Assembly (NCBI RefSeq): GCF_000513895.2
Contig: NZ_CP165782.1
Coordinates: forward strand, 868,001 to 932,000
Direction: 5' to 3'
Origin: Ensifer sp. WSM1721
GTDB lineage: Bacteria; Pseudomonadota; Alphaproteobacteria; Rhizobiales; Rhizobiaceae
Length of the DNA stretch: 64,000 bases
The notes under the pieces were generated by a model. It made no database searches. It had not been told where the DNA came from and saw only the letters and a list, made by a program, of their open reading frames with translations. A program made the position numbers and the translations under genes. Below, piece after piece: positions 53,383 to 62,833 of this stretch. How positions within the stretch are numbered: position 1 is the stretch's first letter; each line of letters begins with the position of its first letter.

Positions 53383-55404
53383 TCATTTGGCGGCGTCCTC
53401 GTGGAAATGTTCGTAGACGAGGCGAGCCACCGTTTCCGAAATGCCGTTAACGGCCATCAGGTCGTTGATGCCGGCGCGCGAGACCGCCTTCGCGGTGCCG
53501 AAATGGGTAAGGAGCGCCCGCTTGCGCGTCGGGCCGATCCCGGCGATCTCGTCGAGCGGGTTCTTCACCATCTCCTTCTTCCGCCGCGCCCGGTGCGAGC
53601 CGATCGCAAAACGGTGGGCTTCGTCGCGTAGCCGCTGGATGAAGTAGAGCACCGGATCGCGAGGCGGCAGCGTGAAGCTTTCCTTGCCTTCGACAAAGAA
53701 GCGTTCGCGGCCGGCCTCGCGATCGACGCCCTTGGCAACACCGATCGCCGTCACGCAGTCCTCGACATCGAGTTCCTTGAGAATGGCGCGAACGGCCGTC
53801 ATCTGTCCCTGGCCGCCGTCGATCAGGATGACGTCCGGCCACGCCGGAAACGTGGCGTCTTCACTGGCTTCGGCCGAACGGTCCGGCTTGCCTTCCTCTT
53901 TCAGCAGGCGCGAGAAGCGCCGCGTCATGACTTCGCGCATCATGCCGAAGTCGTCGCCGGGCGTGATGTCGGTCGATTTGATGTTGAACTTGCGGTACTG
54001 GCCTTTGACGAAGCCTTCGGGGCCGGCGACCACCATACCGCCGACCGCATTGGTGCCCATGATGTGGGAGTTGTCGTAGATCTCTATCCGTCGCGGCACG
54101 CGAGCGAGCTTGAAGGTCTCGGCGAAGCCTTCGAGCAGGCGCGACTGGGAGGCGGTCTCGGCGAGCTTGCGGCCATGAGCCTCACGGGCGTTCGCGAGCG
54201 CGTGCTCGACGAGATCTTTCTTCTCGCCCCGCTGCGGCACGAGGATCGAAACCCTGTAGCCGGATTTCTCGCTGAGCGCCTGGGCGAGCAGCTCCTGCTC
54301 CTCGACCGTCTCGCAGAGGAGGATCTGCCGCGGGCACGGCTTGTCATCGTAGAACTGCGCCAGAAACGCGCTGAGCACCTCGCTTGCGGGGAGCGAAGGG
54401 TCGGCTTTCGGGAAGTAGGCGCGGTTACCCCAGTTCTGCCCGGTGCGGAAGAAGAACACTTGGATGCAGGAAATGCCGCCTTCGTGGTGAATGGCGAAGA
54501 CATCCGCTTCCTCGACGCCGGCCGGGTTGATGCCCTGGTGGCTTTGGACATGGCTCAGCGCGGCGAGGCGGTCGCGATAAAGCGCCGCGCGCTCGAAATC
54601 GAGATTCTCCGAGGCTTCCGCCATCGCCGCGGCAATGGTCTCCTTTACCGCTTGGCTCTTACCGGAGAGAAAGTCCTTTGCCTCGCGGACGAGCTCCGCA
54701 TAGTCGGCATCGCTGATTTCGCCCGTGCAGGGCGCCGAACAGCGCTTGATCTGGTAGAGCAGGCAGGGACGCGTGCGCGTCTCAAAGACGCTGTCGGTGC
54801 AGGTTCTGAGAAGAAAGGCCCGCTGCAGCGAGTTGATGGTGCGCCCGACGGCACCGGCGGACGCGAAGGGGCCGAAATAGTCGCCTTTGCGGCTGCGCGC
54901 GCCGCGATGCTTGTAAAGCGCGGGCGCCCGGGTGTCGCCGGTGACGACGATATAGGGAAAGGACTTGTCGTCGCGTAGAAGCACGTTGAAGCGCGGACGC
55001 AGGCGCTTGATGAGGTTGGCTTCGAGCAGCAGCGCTTCGATCTCGGTCCGCGTCGTCACGAATTCCATGTTCGCGGTTTCGCGTACCATGCGCGCGATGC
55101 GGTTCGAATGGCCGCGTCCCTGGGCGTAGTTGCTCACCCGCTTCTTCAGGCTGCGAGCCTTGCCGACATAAAGCACGTCGCCGGCTTCGTTCAGCATCCG
55201 GTAGACGCCGGGTCCGTTCGGCAGAAGCTTGACAAAAGCCTGGATCAGCTCGGCGCCCCGGAGCCCTTGGGTTTCGGGCTGGCGCTCCGTCCATACGATC
55301 GCAGGTGCCGGCTTGCTCTCGGTCACCTTGAGCAGCTCGTCGTCCTCGTCGGTCTCAGTGCCGTCATAAAGGATGCCGCCATCCGTGGGCGTCTGCCCGT
55401 TCAT
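53383..55404 (-). CDS. uvrC: UvrABC system protein C
   Basis: 673 residues. An N-terminal GIY-YIG nuclease domain ([27 protein letters not shown]) is followed by a Cys-rich segment, UVR motif and the RNase H-like domain. A C-terminal helix-hairpin-helix ([23 protein letters not shown]) ends the protein. It makes both incisions in nucleotide excision repair. Its ATG at 55404 overlaps the upstream SDR stop. Confidence 0.95.
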   Translation of the reverse strand: MNGQTPTDGGILYDGTETDEDDELLKVTESKPAPAIVWTERQPETQGLRGAELIQAFVKLLPNGPGVYRMLNEAGDVLYVGKARSLKKRVSNYAQGRGHSNRIARMVRETANMEFVTTRTEIEALLLEANLIKRLRPRFNVLLRDDKSFPYIVVTGDTRAPALYKHRGARSRKGDYFGPFASAGAVGRTINSLQRAFLLRTCTDSVFETRTRPCLLYQIKRCSAPCTGEISDADYAELVREAKDFLSGKSQAVKETIAAAMAEASENLDFERAALYRDRLAALSHVQSHQGINPAGVEEADVFAIHHEGGISCIQVFFFRTGQNWGNRAYFPKADPSLPASEVLSAFLAQFYDDKPCPRQILLCETVEEQELLAQALSEKSGYRVSILVPQRGEKKDLVEHALANAREAHGRKLAETASQSRLLEGFAETFKLARVPRRIEIYDNSHIMGTNAVGGMVVAGPEGFVKGQYRKFNIKSTDITPGDDFGMMREVMTRRFSRLLKEEGKPDRSAEASEDATFPAWPDVILIDGGQGQMTAVRAILKELDVEDCVTAIGVAKGVDREAGRERFFVEGKESFTLPPRDPVLYFIQRLRDEAHRFAIGSHRARRKKEMVKNPLDEIAGIGPTRKRALLTHFGTAKAVSRAGINDLMAVNGISETVARLVYEHFHEDAAK

Positions 55405-56165
55405 TCCACTATCTCCCGAATATCCGGCGTCTCCCAGGCAAGGTGCTGCCCGCCGTCAAGCGCGATCATCTGTCCGGTAACCGACGGCGTGTCGAAAAGG
55501 AAGCGGATCGCGCGTCCGAACTCATCGAGTGCCGGGCCGCGTTTGAGGATCAGCGCCTCGACCTGCGCCTCGAAATCGCGCGGGTCCTGCCGTTCGTTCG
55601 GCAGCGTCGGTCCCGGTCCGATGCCGTTGACGCGAATGTCGGGGGCAAGCGCCTGGGCCATGGTCTGGGTTGCCGTCCAAAGCGCCGACTTGGATAGCAT
55701 ATAGGAATAAAAGCGCGGATTTGGAGACCAGACGCGCTGATCGATCACATTGACGATGAGCCCGGAAACGTTCTCCGGTCGCTGGCGCGCGAAATCGCGG
55801 GCGAGCAGGGAAGGGGCTTTGACATGCAGTGCGAAATGCCGCTCCCACACGGCATCGTCAAATTCCTCCAGACTGTCCTTGTTGAATACCGAGGCATTGT
55901 TGACGAGAAGATCGAGCGGGCCGAGCAGCTCGGCCGCTTCTTCGATCAGCCCGGATGCGGCATCGACCTCGGTGAGGTCCGCCCTAAGGGCTACCGCCTT
56001 GGCGCCGGCCGCTCTGACCGCTGCGGCAAGCGTCTCGGCCTCCGCGAACGAATCGTTCGCATGAATGGCCACCGCGAACCCGTGTGCCGCCAAATCCTCA
56101 ACTATTGCCCTACCGATGCGTCGAGCGCCGCCGGTAACAAGCGCCGCCTTGATTGTCCTTTTCAA
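55401..56165 (-). CDS. SDR family oxidoreductase, FolM/pteridine-reductase-like
   Basis: 254 residues. The cofactor motif is [11 protein letters not shown] (rather than TGASxGIG), with NNASVF and the YMLSK active-site tyrosine, as in FolM dihydromonapterin reductases and pteridine reductases. The start is TTG at 56165 with GGGAAG upstream. It precedes uvrC by a four-base overlap. A role in reducing a pterin is inference. Confidence 0.85.
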   Translation of the reverse strand: MKRTIKAALVTGGARRIGRAIVEDLAAHGFAVAIHANDSFAEAETLAAAVRAAGAKAVALRADLTEVDAASGLIEEAAELLGPLDLLVNNASVFNKDSLEEFDDAVWERHFALHVKAPSLLARDFARQRPENVSGLIVNVIDQRVWSPNPRFYSYMLSKSALWTATQTMAQALAPDIRVNGIGPGPTLPNERQDPRDFEAQVEALILKRGPALDEFGRAIRFLFDTPSVTGQMIALDGGQHLAWETPDIREIVE

Positions 56166-56529
56166 CGTATCTTCCCGTTCCTCGAATCCGCTTTCTGAGT
56201 GGAGGAAGATATAGGCAAGAAGCGGTCGGCTGAACCTCTCCCCGAACGATTCATTTCTGAAAAATTAACGTGATCGACGTAATTTGCATTATTTCGTAAT
56301 GTTACAGTATATATTTCGTTAATCTTGAATTATGGTTAATAAAACCCCTGTGTCTGCAGTGCAACATCCAAGTTTGGCCGTGTTCGAGCCACCAAAATTT
56401 CACATTTTGGCTCTTGAGATTCCGCATTTCCTGATCAATTTCGAGCCAACCGGGCGGGTTAATCACAGATGTCCGGTGTTTCGTTGAAGAACAACTGCAA
56501 CGGAACGCTGGTTCGAAAAGGAGAATAGT
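56166..56529. other. 364-base leader region of the RopB-type gene
   Basis: The A/T-rich stretch at 56260-56350 stands out from the high-GC surroundings (runs such as gtaatttgcattatttcg and acagtatatatttcg) and probably carries the promoter. A long untranslated leader follows. GAAAAGGAG is the ribosome binding site. The FolM-like gene starts at the other end. Confidence 0.6.
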
Positions 56530-57168
56530 ATGCGTACGCTCACCACCACCCTCATGGCCTCGGCCATGGCTCTCGTTGCCTTCCAGGCCGCCCACGCCGC
56601 AGATGCGGTTGACGAAGTCCCGGCCGCCCCGGCTGCCGAATACACCGAACCGGCAGTCAAGAACTGGTCCGGCGCCTATGTCGGCGGCACGGTAAACTGG
56701 CACCATGGCGAGGCCGACGCGACCGGCGGCAACACCTCCGCCGGCTTCGGCGGTGGTCTCTATGGCGGCTACAACGTTCAGAACGGGCAGATGGTCTACG
56801 GCGGTGAAGCCGACGTCAACTATGCCGGCAACGACTCCCACTCCAGCGGCCGCCGCGTCAAGCAGGGCGTCAACGGTTCGGTCCGCGGCCGCGTCGGCGT
56901 CGACCTCAATCCGGTGCTGGTCTACGGCACGGCAGGTGTTGCCCTTGGCAATGCCGAGCTTAAGACGCCCGCAGGTTCCGACGACAAGACCCTCGTCGGC
57001 TGGACGGCCGGTGTCGGCGCCGAAACCTTTGTCACCGACAACATCACCGCGCGTGCCGAATACCGTTACACGGACTACGCTTCCAAGGACTTCCGCACGG
57101 GCGGCACGACCGTCTCCTCCGGTTACGACGAGCACAGCGTCCGTCTCGGTATGGGCGTCAAGTTCTGA
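56530..57168 (+). CDS. RopB/Omp25-type outer membrane beta-barrel protein
   Basis: 212 residues. Signal peptide MRTLTTTLMASAMALVAFQAAHA with cleavage at about residue 23. The mature protein starts with an acidic Pro/Ala stretch, then an eight-stranded barrel (WSGAYVGGTVNW ... GGLYGGYNVQNG ... ARAEYRYTDYASKDF) and ends in an aromatic residue (GMGVKF), typical of barrels assembled by BAM. It resembles rhizobial RopB and Brucella Omp25. The window holds one copy; rhizobia often have several. Confidence 0.9.
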   Translation: MRTLTTTLMASAMALVAFQAAHAADAVDEVPAAPAAEYTEPAVKNWSGAYVGGTVNWHHGEADATGGNTSAGFGGGLYGGYNVQNGQMVYGGEADVNYAGNDSHSSGRRVKQGVNGSVRGRVGVDLNPVLVYGTAGVALGNAELKTPAGSDDKTLVGWTAGVGAETFVTDNITARAEYRYTDYASKDFRTGGTTVSSGYDEHSVRLGMGVKF

Positions 57169-57186
57169 TCCGGACAACGGGATCGC

Positions 57187-57216
57187 AAAAAAGGCCGGGG
57201 CGACCCGGCCTTTTTC
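57187..57216. terminator. Bidirectional terminator after the RopB-type gene
   Basis: AAAAAAGGCCGGG pairs with CCCGGCCTTTTT around a GCGA loop. T-runs on both strands serve the porin (plus) and the GST gene (minus). Confidence 0.92.
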
Positions 57217-57232
57217 ATGGCGTAAGTTTTTT

Positions 57233-57823
57233 TCACGCCTTGAACTTCGAATAGTCGGGAAAATGCTTCTCGAACTTGGCAGGCCACTTCTCGAGCTGCG
57301 GCCGCCCGTTCTGCCATTCGCCGGCGAAGCGCAGCTCGATGTAGCGTAGCATGGCTGCCAGCGCGAAGTGGCCAGCATTGAGTTTGCCGCTCGTCTTGGG
57401 CAGGTTCGCGTTGAGATAATCGAGCCCCCGTTCCACCTTTTCCCATTGCCGGTCGATCCAGGGCTGATGCACCTTCTCTGGCGGATGGAAGCGTTTCTCG
57501 TAGACGATCGCAAGCAGACTGTCGCAAATGCCGTCGCAGAGCGCCTCGAAGATCTCGACCTTGGTGCGCTTTGTCGGGCTCTTCGGGTAGAGCTTGCCCT
57601 TCGCTTCGCGGTCGATGAAATGCATGATCGCCCGGCTGTCGTAGATCGCCTGGCCATCCGCGGCGATCAGCGTCGGGATCTTGCCGAGCGGGTTGCTCTC
57701 GATCAGCTCCGGCGGATTGGCGTTGGTATCCGTCAGAACACTCTCGGCGGCGAGGCCGACGTGATGGGCGGCCATGCGGACCTTGTTCGAATAGGGGGAG
57801 GCGGGCGAGTAGAGTATCTTCAT
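57233..57823 (-). CDS. Glutathione S-transferase family protein
   Basis: 196 residues. The N-terminal thioredoxin-like domain (MKILYSPASPYSNKVRMAAHHVGL ... NPLGKIPTLIAADGQAIYDSRAIMHFID) has the conserved serine for GSH activation (SPYS), cis-Pro and the SNAIL-like DSR. The C-terminal helical domain follows. ATG at 57823 has GGAAAG upstream. It lies 18 bases after the RNase T2 gene. Confidence 0.9.
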   Translation of the reverse strand: MKILYSPASPYSNKVRMAAHHVGLAAESVLTDTNANPPELIESNPLGKIPTLIAADGQAIYDSRAIMHFIDREAKGKLYPKSPTKRTKVEIFEALCDGICDSLLAIVYEKRFHPPEKVHQPWIDRQWEKVERGLDYLNANLPKTSGKLNAGHFALAAMLRYIELRFAGEWQNGRPQLEKWPAKFEKHFPDYSKFKA

Positions 57824-57840
57824 CCTGTGTCTTTCCGTTG

Positions 57841-58587
57841 TCATGGTGTGGCAGGCAGCAAGACCGTGTCTCGCCTGCAGGCCTGGCGATCCACTTCAGG
57901 GCAGGCCCGGAAGTTCAGTTCCTTATCGAAGCAGATCCTGATTTCTTCAAGCAGCCTGCCTTCGCAGGTAACAGCGATCGTCGCCCCCGTCATTCCGGGA
58001 TTTTTCGCAACGAAGGCGGCCTCGATCGCCGATACGGCGAGGTCGCGGCGTCCGCCGGACGCCAATTCGGGAGGGATGGCAACCCTCTCTCGGGCTGCGC
58101 GCGTAACTGCGAAATAGTCGCGCTGGCTGAGCCCGGAGCAGGTGCCGTGCTTGCGCCACTGATGACCGATCAGGCCCATCGAGGGAATGAGATCGAAATA
58201 TTGCCGCCAGAGCGATTCGGGCACGCGGTCCGGTTGGCGGGTAGGGCAATATTCCGGATAGCCGTTTTCATTTTGAGGCCAGAGCCCGTGCACGATCAGC
58301 CCGCGGTCATTGCTGGCTTCACATTGATCGGATTTCCCCTTCGGGTCATTCGCGCCGCACCAGGTCGGCGACCAGGAGAGGGAAAGGACGTAGAAATCGA
58401 AACCCGTCCCAACGGGGACGGGTGTTTTGACCACCGCTGCCGGGCTATCGCCGCTGGAATTCGACGCCGCGTTCCTGCCGTCTTCATTGCTGCAGCCGAC
58501 GATCGTGAAAAGGACGACGATTGCCGGCGGCAGCTTGCCCGCCGCAATCAACGAAGCGAAGCGCAATTGGCGCCGTAGACATACCAC
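57841..58587 (-). CDS. Ribonuclease T2 family protein, probable lipoprotein
   Basis: 248 residues. Both active-site blocks are visible: CAS I IVHGLWPQ (about 99-106) and CAS II WRKHGTC (about 144-150). The N-terminal hydrophobic stretch ends in FTIVGC (Cys32), a lipobox-like site, so it is likely anchored in the periplasm, where E. coli RNase I acts. The ATG at 58587 overlaps the upstream gene's end by 40 bases; a TTG at 58551 that overlaps the upstream stop as TTGA is another start. Confidence 0.88.
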   Translation of the reverse strand: MVCLRRQLRFASLIAAGKLPPAIVVLFTIVGCSNEDGRNAASNSSGDSPAAVVKTPVPVGTGFDFYVLSLSWSPTWCGANDPKGKSDQCEASNDRGLIVHGLWPQNENGYPEYCPTRQPDRVPESLWRQYFDLIPSMGLIGHQWRKHGTCSGLSQRDYFAVTRAARERVAIPPELASGGRRDLAVSAIEAAFVAKNPGMTGATIAVTCEGRLLEEIRICFDKELNFRACPEVDRQACRRDTVLLPATP

Positions 58588-58991
58588 GGGTCAAGTCCAC
58601 CGATGCAGAACTCGATACTCCTGCCGACACCGGCGAAGCCCCAGGGCCGCTCGATCAGATACCAGAGCGGGCGCCGCACGCCGTCCGTCGTCACTGCCGT
58701 TCCGTAGCAATATTCGCGTTCCACGAGATGCGTGTAGTCGCGTGGCTCGTATCGACTAAGACCCATGTCGCGGATCTCGGCGATCGCGATGTTCGCGTGA
58801 AGATAGTTGGCCGCCTTGTAGTCAAAGCGCCGAGTGATGAAGCCGAGGACGGAGGGCTCGCCGCAAACGCCGATATCGTAGGTCGGTTTGACGACGGCAG
58901 GCTCGGCAAAGTCAGCGGCCGCGGCGCTGCTGACAGCACCTGTGGCGAGGGAAAGCGAGGTGAGAAGCATTGCGGCAAGCTTGCGAGTCAT
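58548..58991 (-). CDS. Secreted protein of unknown function, upstream of the RNase T2 gene
   Basis: About 147 residues with a signal peptide (MTRKLAAMLLTSLSLATGAVSSAAAA). The mature part has four cysteines (IGVCGEP, REYCYGT, IEFCIGG, GANCASLR), possibly two disulfides, and many aromatic residues. I do not recognise a family with certainty. ATG at 58991 has AGGGAG 6 bases upstream; the ATG at 58997 would have no spacing. Its stop lies inside the RNase T2 frame, which makes co-expression likely. Confidence 0.8.
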   Translation of the reverse strand: MTRKLAAMLLTSLSLATGAVSSAAAADFAEPAVVKPTYDIGVCGEPSVLGFITRRFDYKAANYLHANIAIAEIRDMGLSRYEPRDYTHLVEREYCYGTAVTTDGVRRPLWYLIERPWGFAGVGRSIEFCIGGLDPWYVYGANCASLR

Positions 58992-59051
58992 GGCCATCTC
59001 CCTGAATCGTATGGAGAGATTGAGGCTAGCAAGCCTGATCCGTCAAGGCCC

Positions 59052-59912
59052 TCAGTTGAGAGGTGTCTCACCGCGCAGCCAGAAGGAGCGTGCCGATGCG
59101 AAACGATCCTGGGCCAGCCGTTCCTTCAAGAATGGCAGCAGGATGTCGAGTTCACGTTTCAGCGTGTAAGGCGGATTGACGATGATCAGGCCCGATCCTG
59201 CGAGCCCCGTGACGTCCCGGTCGCTTCGCACCGAAAGTTCGGCGCAGAGCATTTTCGGGATTTCCAATGCCCTCAGCGCCTCATGAAAATTCTTGATCGG
59301 CGCGCCTTTCTTCAACGGATACCAGAGGCAGTAGATGCCACCGGCGAAGCGGCGATGGGCTCTCGCTAACCCGTCCACCAGCCGCTCATATTCACCTTCG
59401 ACCTCGAAGGGCGGGTCGACGAGAACGAGGCCGCGCTTTTCCTTGGGCGGCAGATGGGCGCCGAGCGCCAGCCAGCCGTCGAGCCGGGTGATGCGGCTCT
59501 GGAAATCGCCTTCGAACAGCCGGTGCAGTGTTTCGTAATCCTCGGCATGCAGCTCCATGGCCGATAGCCGGTCCTGCGGACGAAACAGCATACGGACAAG
59601 CTTCGGAGAACCCGGGTAGAGCGTGAGTCCTCCGGCCGGATTGAGATCGCGAACGGCCGAGAGATAAGGCGCAAGGATTTCGACGACAGGTGCGGGAAGC
59701 TCGGCCTCGATCAGCCGGCCGATGCCCTCGCGCCACTCGCCGGTCTTTTGCGCTTCATCGCTCGAAAGATCATAGAGCCCGATGCCGGCATGGGTGTCGA
59801 GCACACGGAAGGCCTTGTCCTTCTGCTTGAGATAAGTGACGAGCCGTGCCAGCACCGCGTGCTTCAACACGTCGGCAAAGTTGCCTGCGTGGTAGATATG
59901 GCGATAGTTCAT
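59052..59912 (-). CDS. rlmJ: 23S rRNA (adenine2030-N6)-methyltransferase
   Basis: 286 residues. N-terminus MNYRHIYHAGNFADVLKHAVLARLV is the RlmJ (YhiR) signature; DTHAGIGLYDL is the SAM-binding region and VDPPFE the DPPF-type catalytic motif. It methylates A2030 of 23S rRNA. The start is the ATG at 59912. Confidence 0.93.
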   Translation of the reverse strand: MNYRHIYHAGNFADVLKHAVLARLVTYLKQKDKAFRVLDTHAGIGLYDLSSDEAQKTGEWREGIGRLIEAELPAPVVEILAPYLSAVRDLNPAGGLTLYPGSPKLVRMLFRPQDRLSAMELHAEDYETLHRLFEGDFQSRITRLDGWLALGAHLPPKEKRGLVLVDPPFEVEGEYERLVDGLARAHRRFAGGIYCLWYPLKKGAPIKNFHEALRALEIPKMLCAELSVRSDRDVTGLAGSGLIIVNPPYTLKRELDILLPFLKERLAQDRFASARSFWLRGETPLN

Positions 59913-59980
59913 AAGAGCCGCCGATGGCTGCGATCAATTGTTTCGATGGATGGCGAATGGGGCTTTGAGCCTATTTAGGG

Positions 59981-62113
59981 ATGCCATATAGAAAAGCCAT
60001 GAACGTTGCGAGCCCAATCAAAGCAGAAAAATCGATCGGCCATTCGGTCTGTCCACATGACTGTCCGTCGGCCTGTGCGCTGGAAGTCGACCTGACAGCG
60101 GAAGGCCGGATCGGCCGCGTGCGCGGCGCCGCCGCAAACAGCTACACGGCCGGCGTCATCTGCGCCAAGGTGGCGCGCTATGCCGAGCGCATCTATCATC
60201 CCGGAAGGCTGATAGTCCCGCAGCGTCGGGTCGGCGCGAAGGGCGAGGGGAACTGGCAGGAGATTTCCTGGGAGGCGGCGCTCGACGAGATCGCCGATCA
60301 ATTCCTCAAGGCCGAGCAGAAGCACGGCTCGGAAGCGGTTTGGCCCTATTTCTATGCGGGCACGATGGGACAGGTGCAGCGCGATTCGATCGAGCGGCTG
60401 CGTCACGCCAAACGCTATTCCGGCTTCTTCGGCTCGATCTGCACCAACATGGCCTGGACCGGCTTAACCATGGCGACGGGAGCCTTACGCGGTCCGGATC
60501 CGCGCGAAATGGCCAAGGCCGATTGCGTCGTGATTTGGGGCACGAATGCGGTGGCCACCCAGGTCAACGTGATGACGCATGCGGTGAAGGCGCGCAAGGA
60601 GCGCGGCGCCAAGATCGTCGTCATCGACATCTACGACAACCCGACCGTCAAGCAGGCCGATATGGGCCTGGTGCTGAAGCCCGGAACCGATGCGGCGCTC
60701 GCTTGCGCCGTCATGCACATCGCCTTCCGCGACGGCTATGCCGACCGGGACTACATGGCGAAATTCGCCGACGATCCCGCCGGTCTCGAGGCGCATCTGA
60801 AGACGCGCGGTCCGGAGTGGGCTGCCGCCATCACCGGCCTCGCGGTCGAGGAGATCGAAGCCTTCGCCAAGCTCGTTGGCACCACGCCCAAGACCTATTT
60901 CCGTCTCGGTTACGGTTTCACCCGGCAGCGCAACGGCTCCGTGGCGATCCACGCCGCCGCTTGCGTTCCGACCGTGCTCGGCTCCTGGAAGCATGAGGGC
61001 GGCGGCGCCTTCCATTCCAACAACGACATCTTCAAGCTGGACAAGCGTGAGCTCGTCGGCACCGCTTTGCACGATCCCGGCGTGCGCATGTTAGACCAGT
61101 CGCAGATCGGCCGCGTCCTGACCGGCGACGCCGAAGCACTGCGCCATCGCGGTCCGGTGACGGCGCTGCTCATCCAGAACACCAATCCGGTCAATGTCGC
61201 GCCGGAGCAGCGGCTGGTGAAGCGGGGCTTCCTGCGCGACGATCTCTTCGTCGCCGTGCACGAACAGTTCATGACGGACACCGCGCAGCTAGCGGATATC
61301 GTCGTACCGGCCACCATGTTCCTCGAGCATGACGATCTCTATCGCGGCGGCGGCCATCAGCATATCCTCATCGGCCCGAAGGTCGTCGAACCGCCGCCGA
61401 CGGTGCGCACCAACCTCTTCGTCATAGAGGAACTGGCAAAGCGCCTCGGCATTGCCGATTGTCCCGGCTTCGGCCTGACGGAGCGGCAGCATATCGACCG
61501 GCTGCTCGCCAACTACGGCATCGGCTATGACGAGATGAAAGAGCGGAAATGGCTCGATTGCCAGCCGGCTTTCGAGGACGCGCATTTCCTCAAGGGCTTC
61601 GGCCATCCGGACGGCAAGTTCCGCTTCAAGGCGGATTGGACGGGCACGCCGGCACCCAACCGGCCGCCGCAGTCGATGGGGCTGCAGGGGCCGCACGACC
61701 GTCTTCCCGAGTTCCCCGATCATGTCGAACTGATCGAGGTGACGGATGAGCGCCATCCGTTCCGTCTGGCGACCTCGCCCGCCCGCTCCTTCCTCAATTC
61801 CACCTTCTCCGAAACCCCCTCCTCGATCGAGAAGGAGGGCCGGCCCGAGGTCATGGTCCATGCGGAGGATGCCGCCGAACTCGGCATTGCCGACGGCGGT
61901 ATCGTCAGGCTGGGAAACGGGCGCGGCGAGATCCGCCTGCATGCGAAAATCGGCGGTGGCGCCCGCCGGGGTGTCGTCGTCGCCGAAGGGCTTTGGCCGA
62001 ACGGCGCCCATCTCGACGGCGAAGGGATAAACGTCTTGACCGGAGCCGACGCCGTCGCGCCCTATGGCGGCGCGGCGTTCCACGACAACCGGGTCTGGAT
62101 AAGCCGGGCGTGA
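59981..62113 (+). CDS. Molybdopterin-containing oxidoreductase (orphan)
   Basis: 710 residues. The N-terminal [4Fe-4S] motif C-x3-C-x3-C is VCPHDCPSAC (residues about 24-32) with a fourth cysteine in VICAKVARY. The molybdopterin oxidoreductase domain (SWEAALDEIADQF ... GSICTNMAWTG ... WGTNAVATQVNV) and C-terminal dinucleotide-binding domain (HPFRLATSPARSFLNSTFSE) follow. No Tat signal, so it is cytosolic. Partners and substrate are not evident. Start ATG at 59981, or ATG at 59999 (MNVASPIKAE). MoaE/MoaD for its cofactor lie 8 kb upstream. Confidence 0.9.
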   Translation: MPYRKAMNVASPIKAEKSIGHSVCPHDCPSACALEVDLTAEGRIGRVRGAAANSYTAGVICAKVARYAERIYHPGRLIVPQRRVGAKGEGNWQEISWEAALDEIADQFLKAEQKHGSEAVWPYFYAGTMGQVQRDSIERLRHAKRYSGFFGSICTNMAWTGLTMATGALRGPDPREMAKADCVVIWGTNAVATQVNVMTHAVKARKERGAKIVVIDIYDNPTVKQADMGLVLKPGTDAALACAVMHIAFRDGYADRDYMAKFADDPAGLEAHLKTRGPEWAAAITGLAVEEIEAFAKLVGTTPKTYFRLGYGFTRQRNGSVAIHAAACVPTVLGSWKHEGGGAFHSNNDIFKLDKRELVGTALHDPGVRMLDQSQIGRVLTGDAEALRHRGPVTALLIQNTNPVNVAPEQRLVKRGFLRDDLFVAVHEQFMTDTAQLADIVVPATMFLEHDDLYRGGGHQHILIGPKVVEPPPTVRTNLFVIEELAKRLGIADCPGFGLTERQHIDRLLANYGIGYDEMKERKWLDCQPAFEDAHFLKGFGHPDGKFRFKADWTGTPAPNRPPQSMGLQGPHDRLPEFPDHVELIEVTDERHPFRLATSPARSFLNSTFSETPSSIEKEGRPEVMVHAEDAAELGIADGGIVRLGNGRGEIRLHAKIGGGARRGVVVAEGLWPNGAHLDGEGINVLTGADAVAPYGGAAFHDNRVWISRA

Positions 62114-62141
62114 CTAGCCCATCCTCGAACAAGGATTACCA

Positions 62142-62738
62142 ATGACGAAATCCGTCGACTCGCGCTGTCGGATCATCGATCGCCGAACGCTCTGGAATGG
62201 CTTCATCAATCTCGAGCAGATCACGCTTGAACAACAGATGTCCGACGGCAGCACTGCGCGGCTCGTGCGCGAGGTGCACGACCACGGCCGCGCGGCGACG
62301 ATCCTGCTCTTCGATCCGGAGCGGCAGGTGGTCGTTCTCGTCCGCCAGCTCCGCATTCCGGTCTTCATGCAGGGAGAGCCTGCGTATCTCATCGAAACGC
62401 CGGCCGGCCTTCTCGATGGCGAGGAGCCGGAAGTCGCGATCTGCCGTGAAGCCATGGAGGAAACCGGCTACCGCATCGAAAGCGCCATGCATCTCTTCGA
62501 CGCCTATATGAGCCCCGGCGCGATAACAGAGCGCACGAGCTTCTTCCTCGGCCGCGTCGACATCTCCAAGAAGGTGGCCGCCGGCGGCGGACTTGCCCAT
62601 GAGGGTGAGGACATCGAAGTGCTGGAAATTCCCTTCGAGGAGGCCGTCGCCATGATCGGTACCGGCGAGATTTGCGACGCCAAGACCATCATGCTCCTGC
62701 AATGGGCGATGTTGAACCGTACCGCGCTTGCAGCTTAA
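62142..62738 (+). CDS. nudK: GDP-mannose pyrophosphatase NudK
   Basis: 198 residues, Nudix fold. The Nudix region is AGLLDGEEPEVAICREAMEETGY (G to REAMEE), which with LFDAYMSPGAITE and EDIEVLEIPFEEAVAM closely follows E. coli NudK. That enzyme splits GDP-mannose to GMP and mannose-1-phosphate. It starts 28 bases after the oxidoreductase. The residue at the first Nudix glycine is Ala, as in NudK. Confidence 0.9.
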   Translation: MTKSVDSRCRIIDRRTLWNGFINLEQITLEQQMSDGSTARLVREVHDHGRAATILLFDPERQVVVLVRQLRIPVFMQGEPAYLIETPAGLLDGEEPEVAICREAMEETGYRIESAMHLFDAYMSPGAITERTSFFLGRVDISKKVAAGGGLAHEGEDIEVLEIPFEEAVAMIGTGEICDAKTIMLLQWAMLNRTALAA

Positions 62739-62833
62739 CCCTTTGAAACAACGTACATTACCGATAATTCACTTTTTGTCAGGGCCTTACTGCGTTAAAC
62801 CGCTCGTGTCTTCTTCAACGACCCGGGCGAACC

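Noticed and set aside
56302..57657. A 451-codon minus-strand open frame covering the RopB-type gene and part of the GST gene
   Set aside because: It is antisense to two well-supported genes, has no family resemblance, and is low-complexity; long shadow frames are expected in high-GC DNA.
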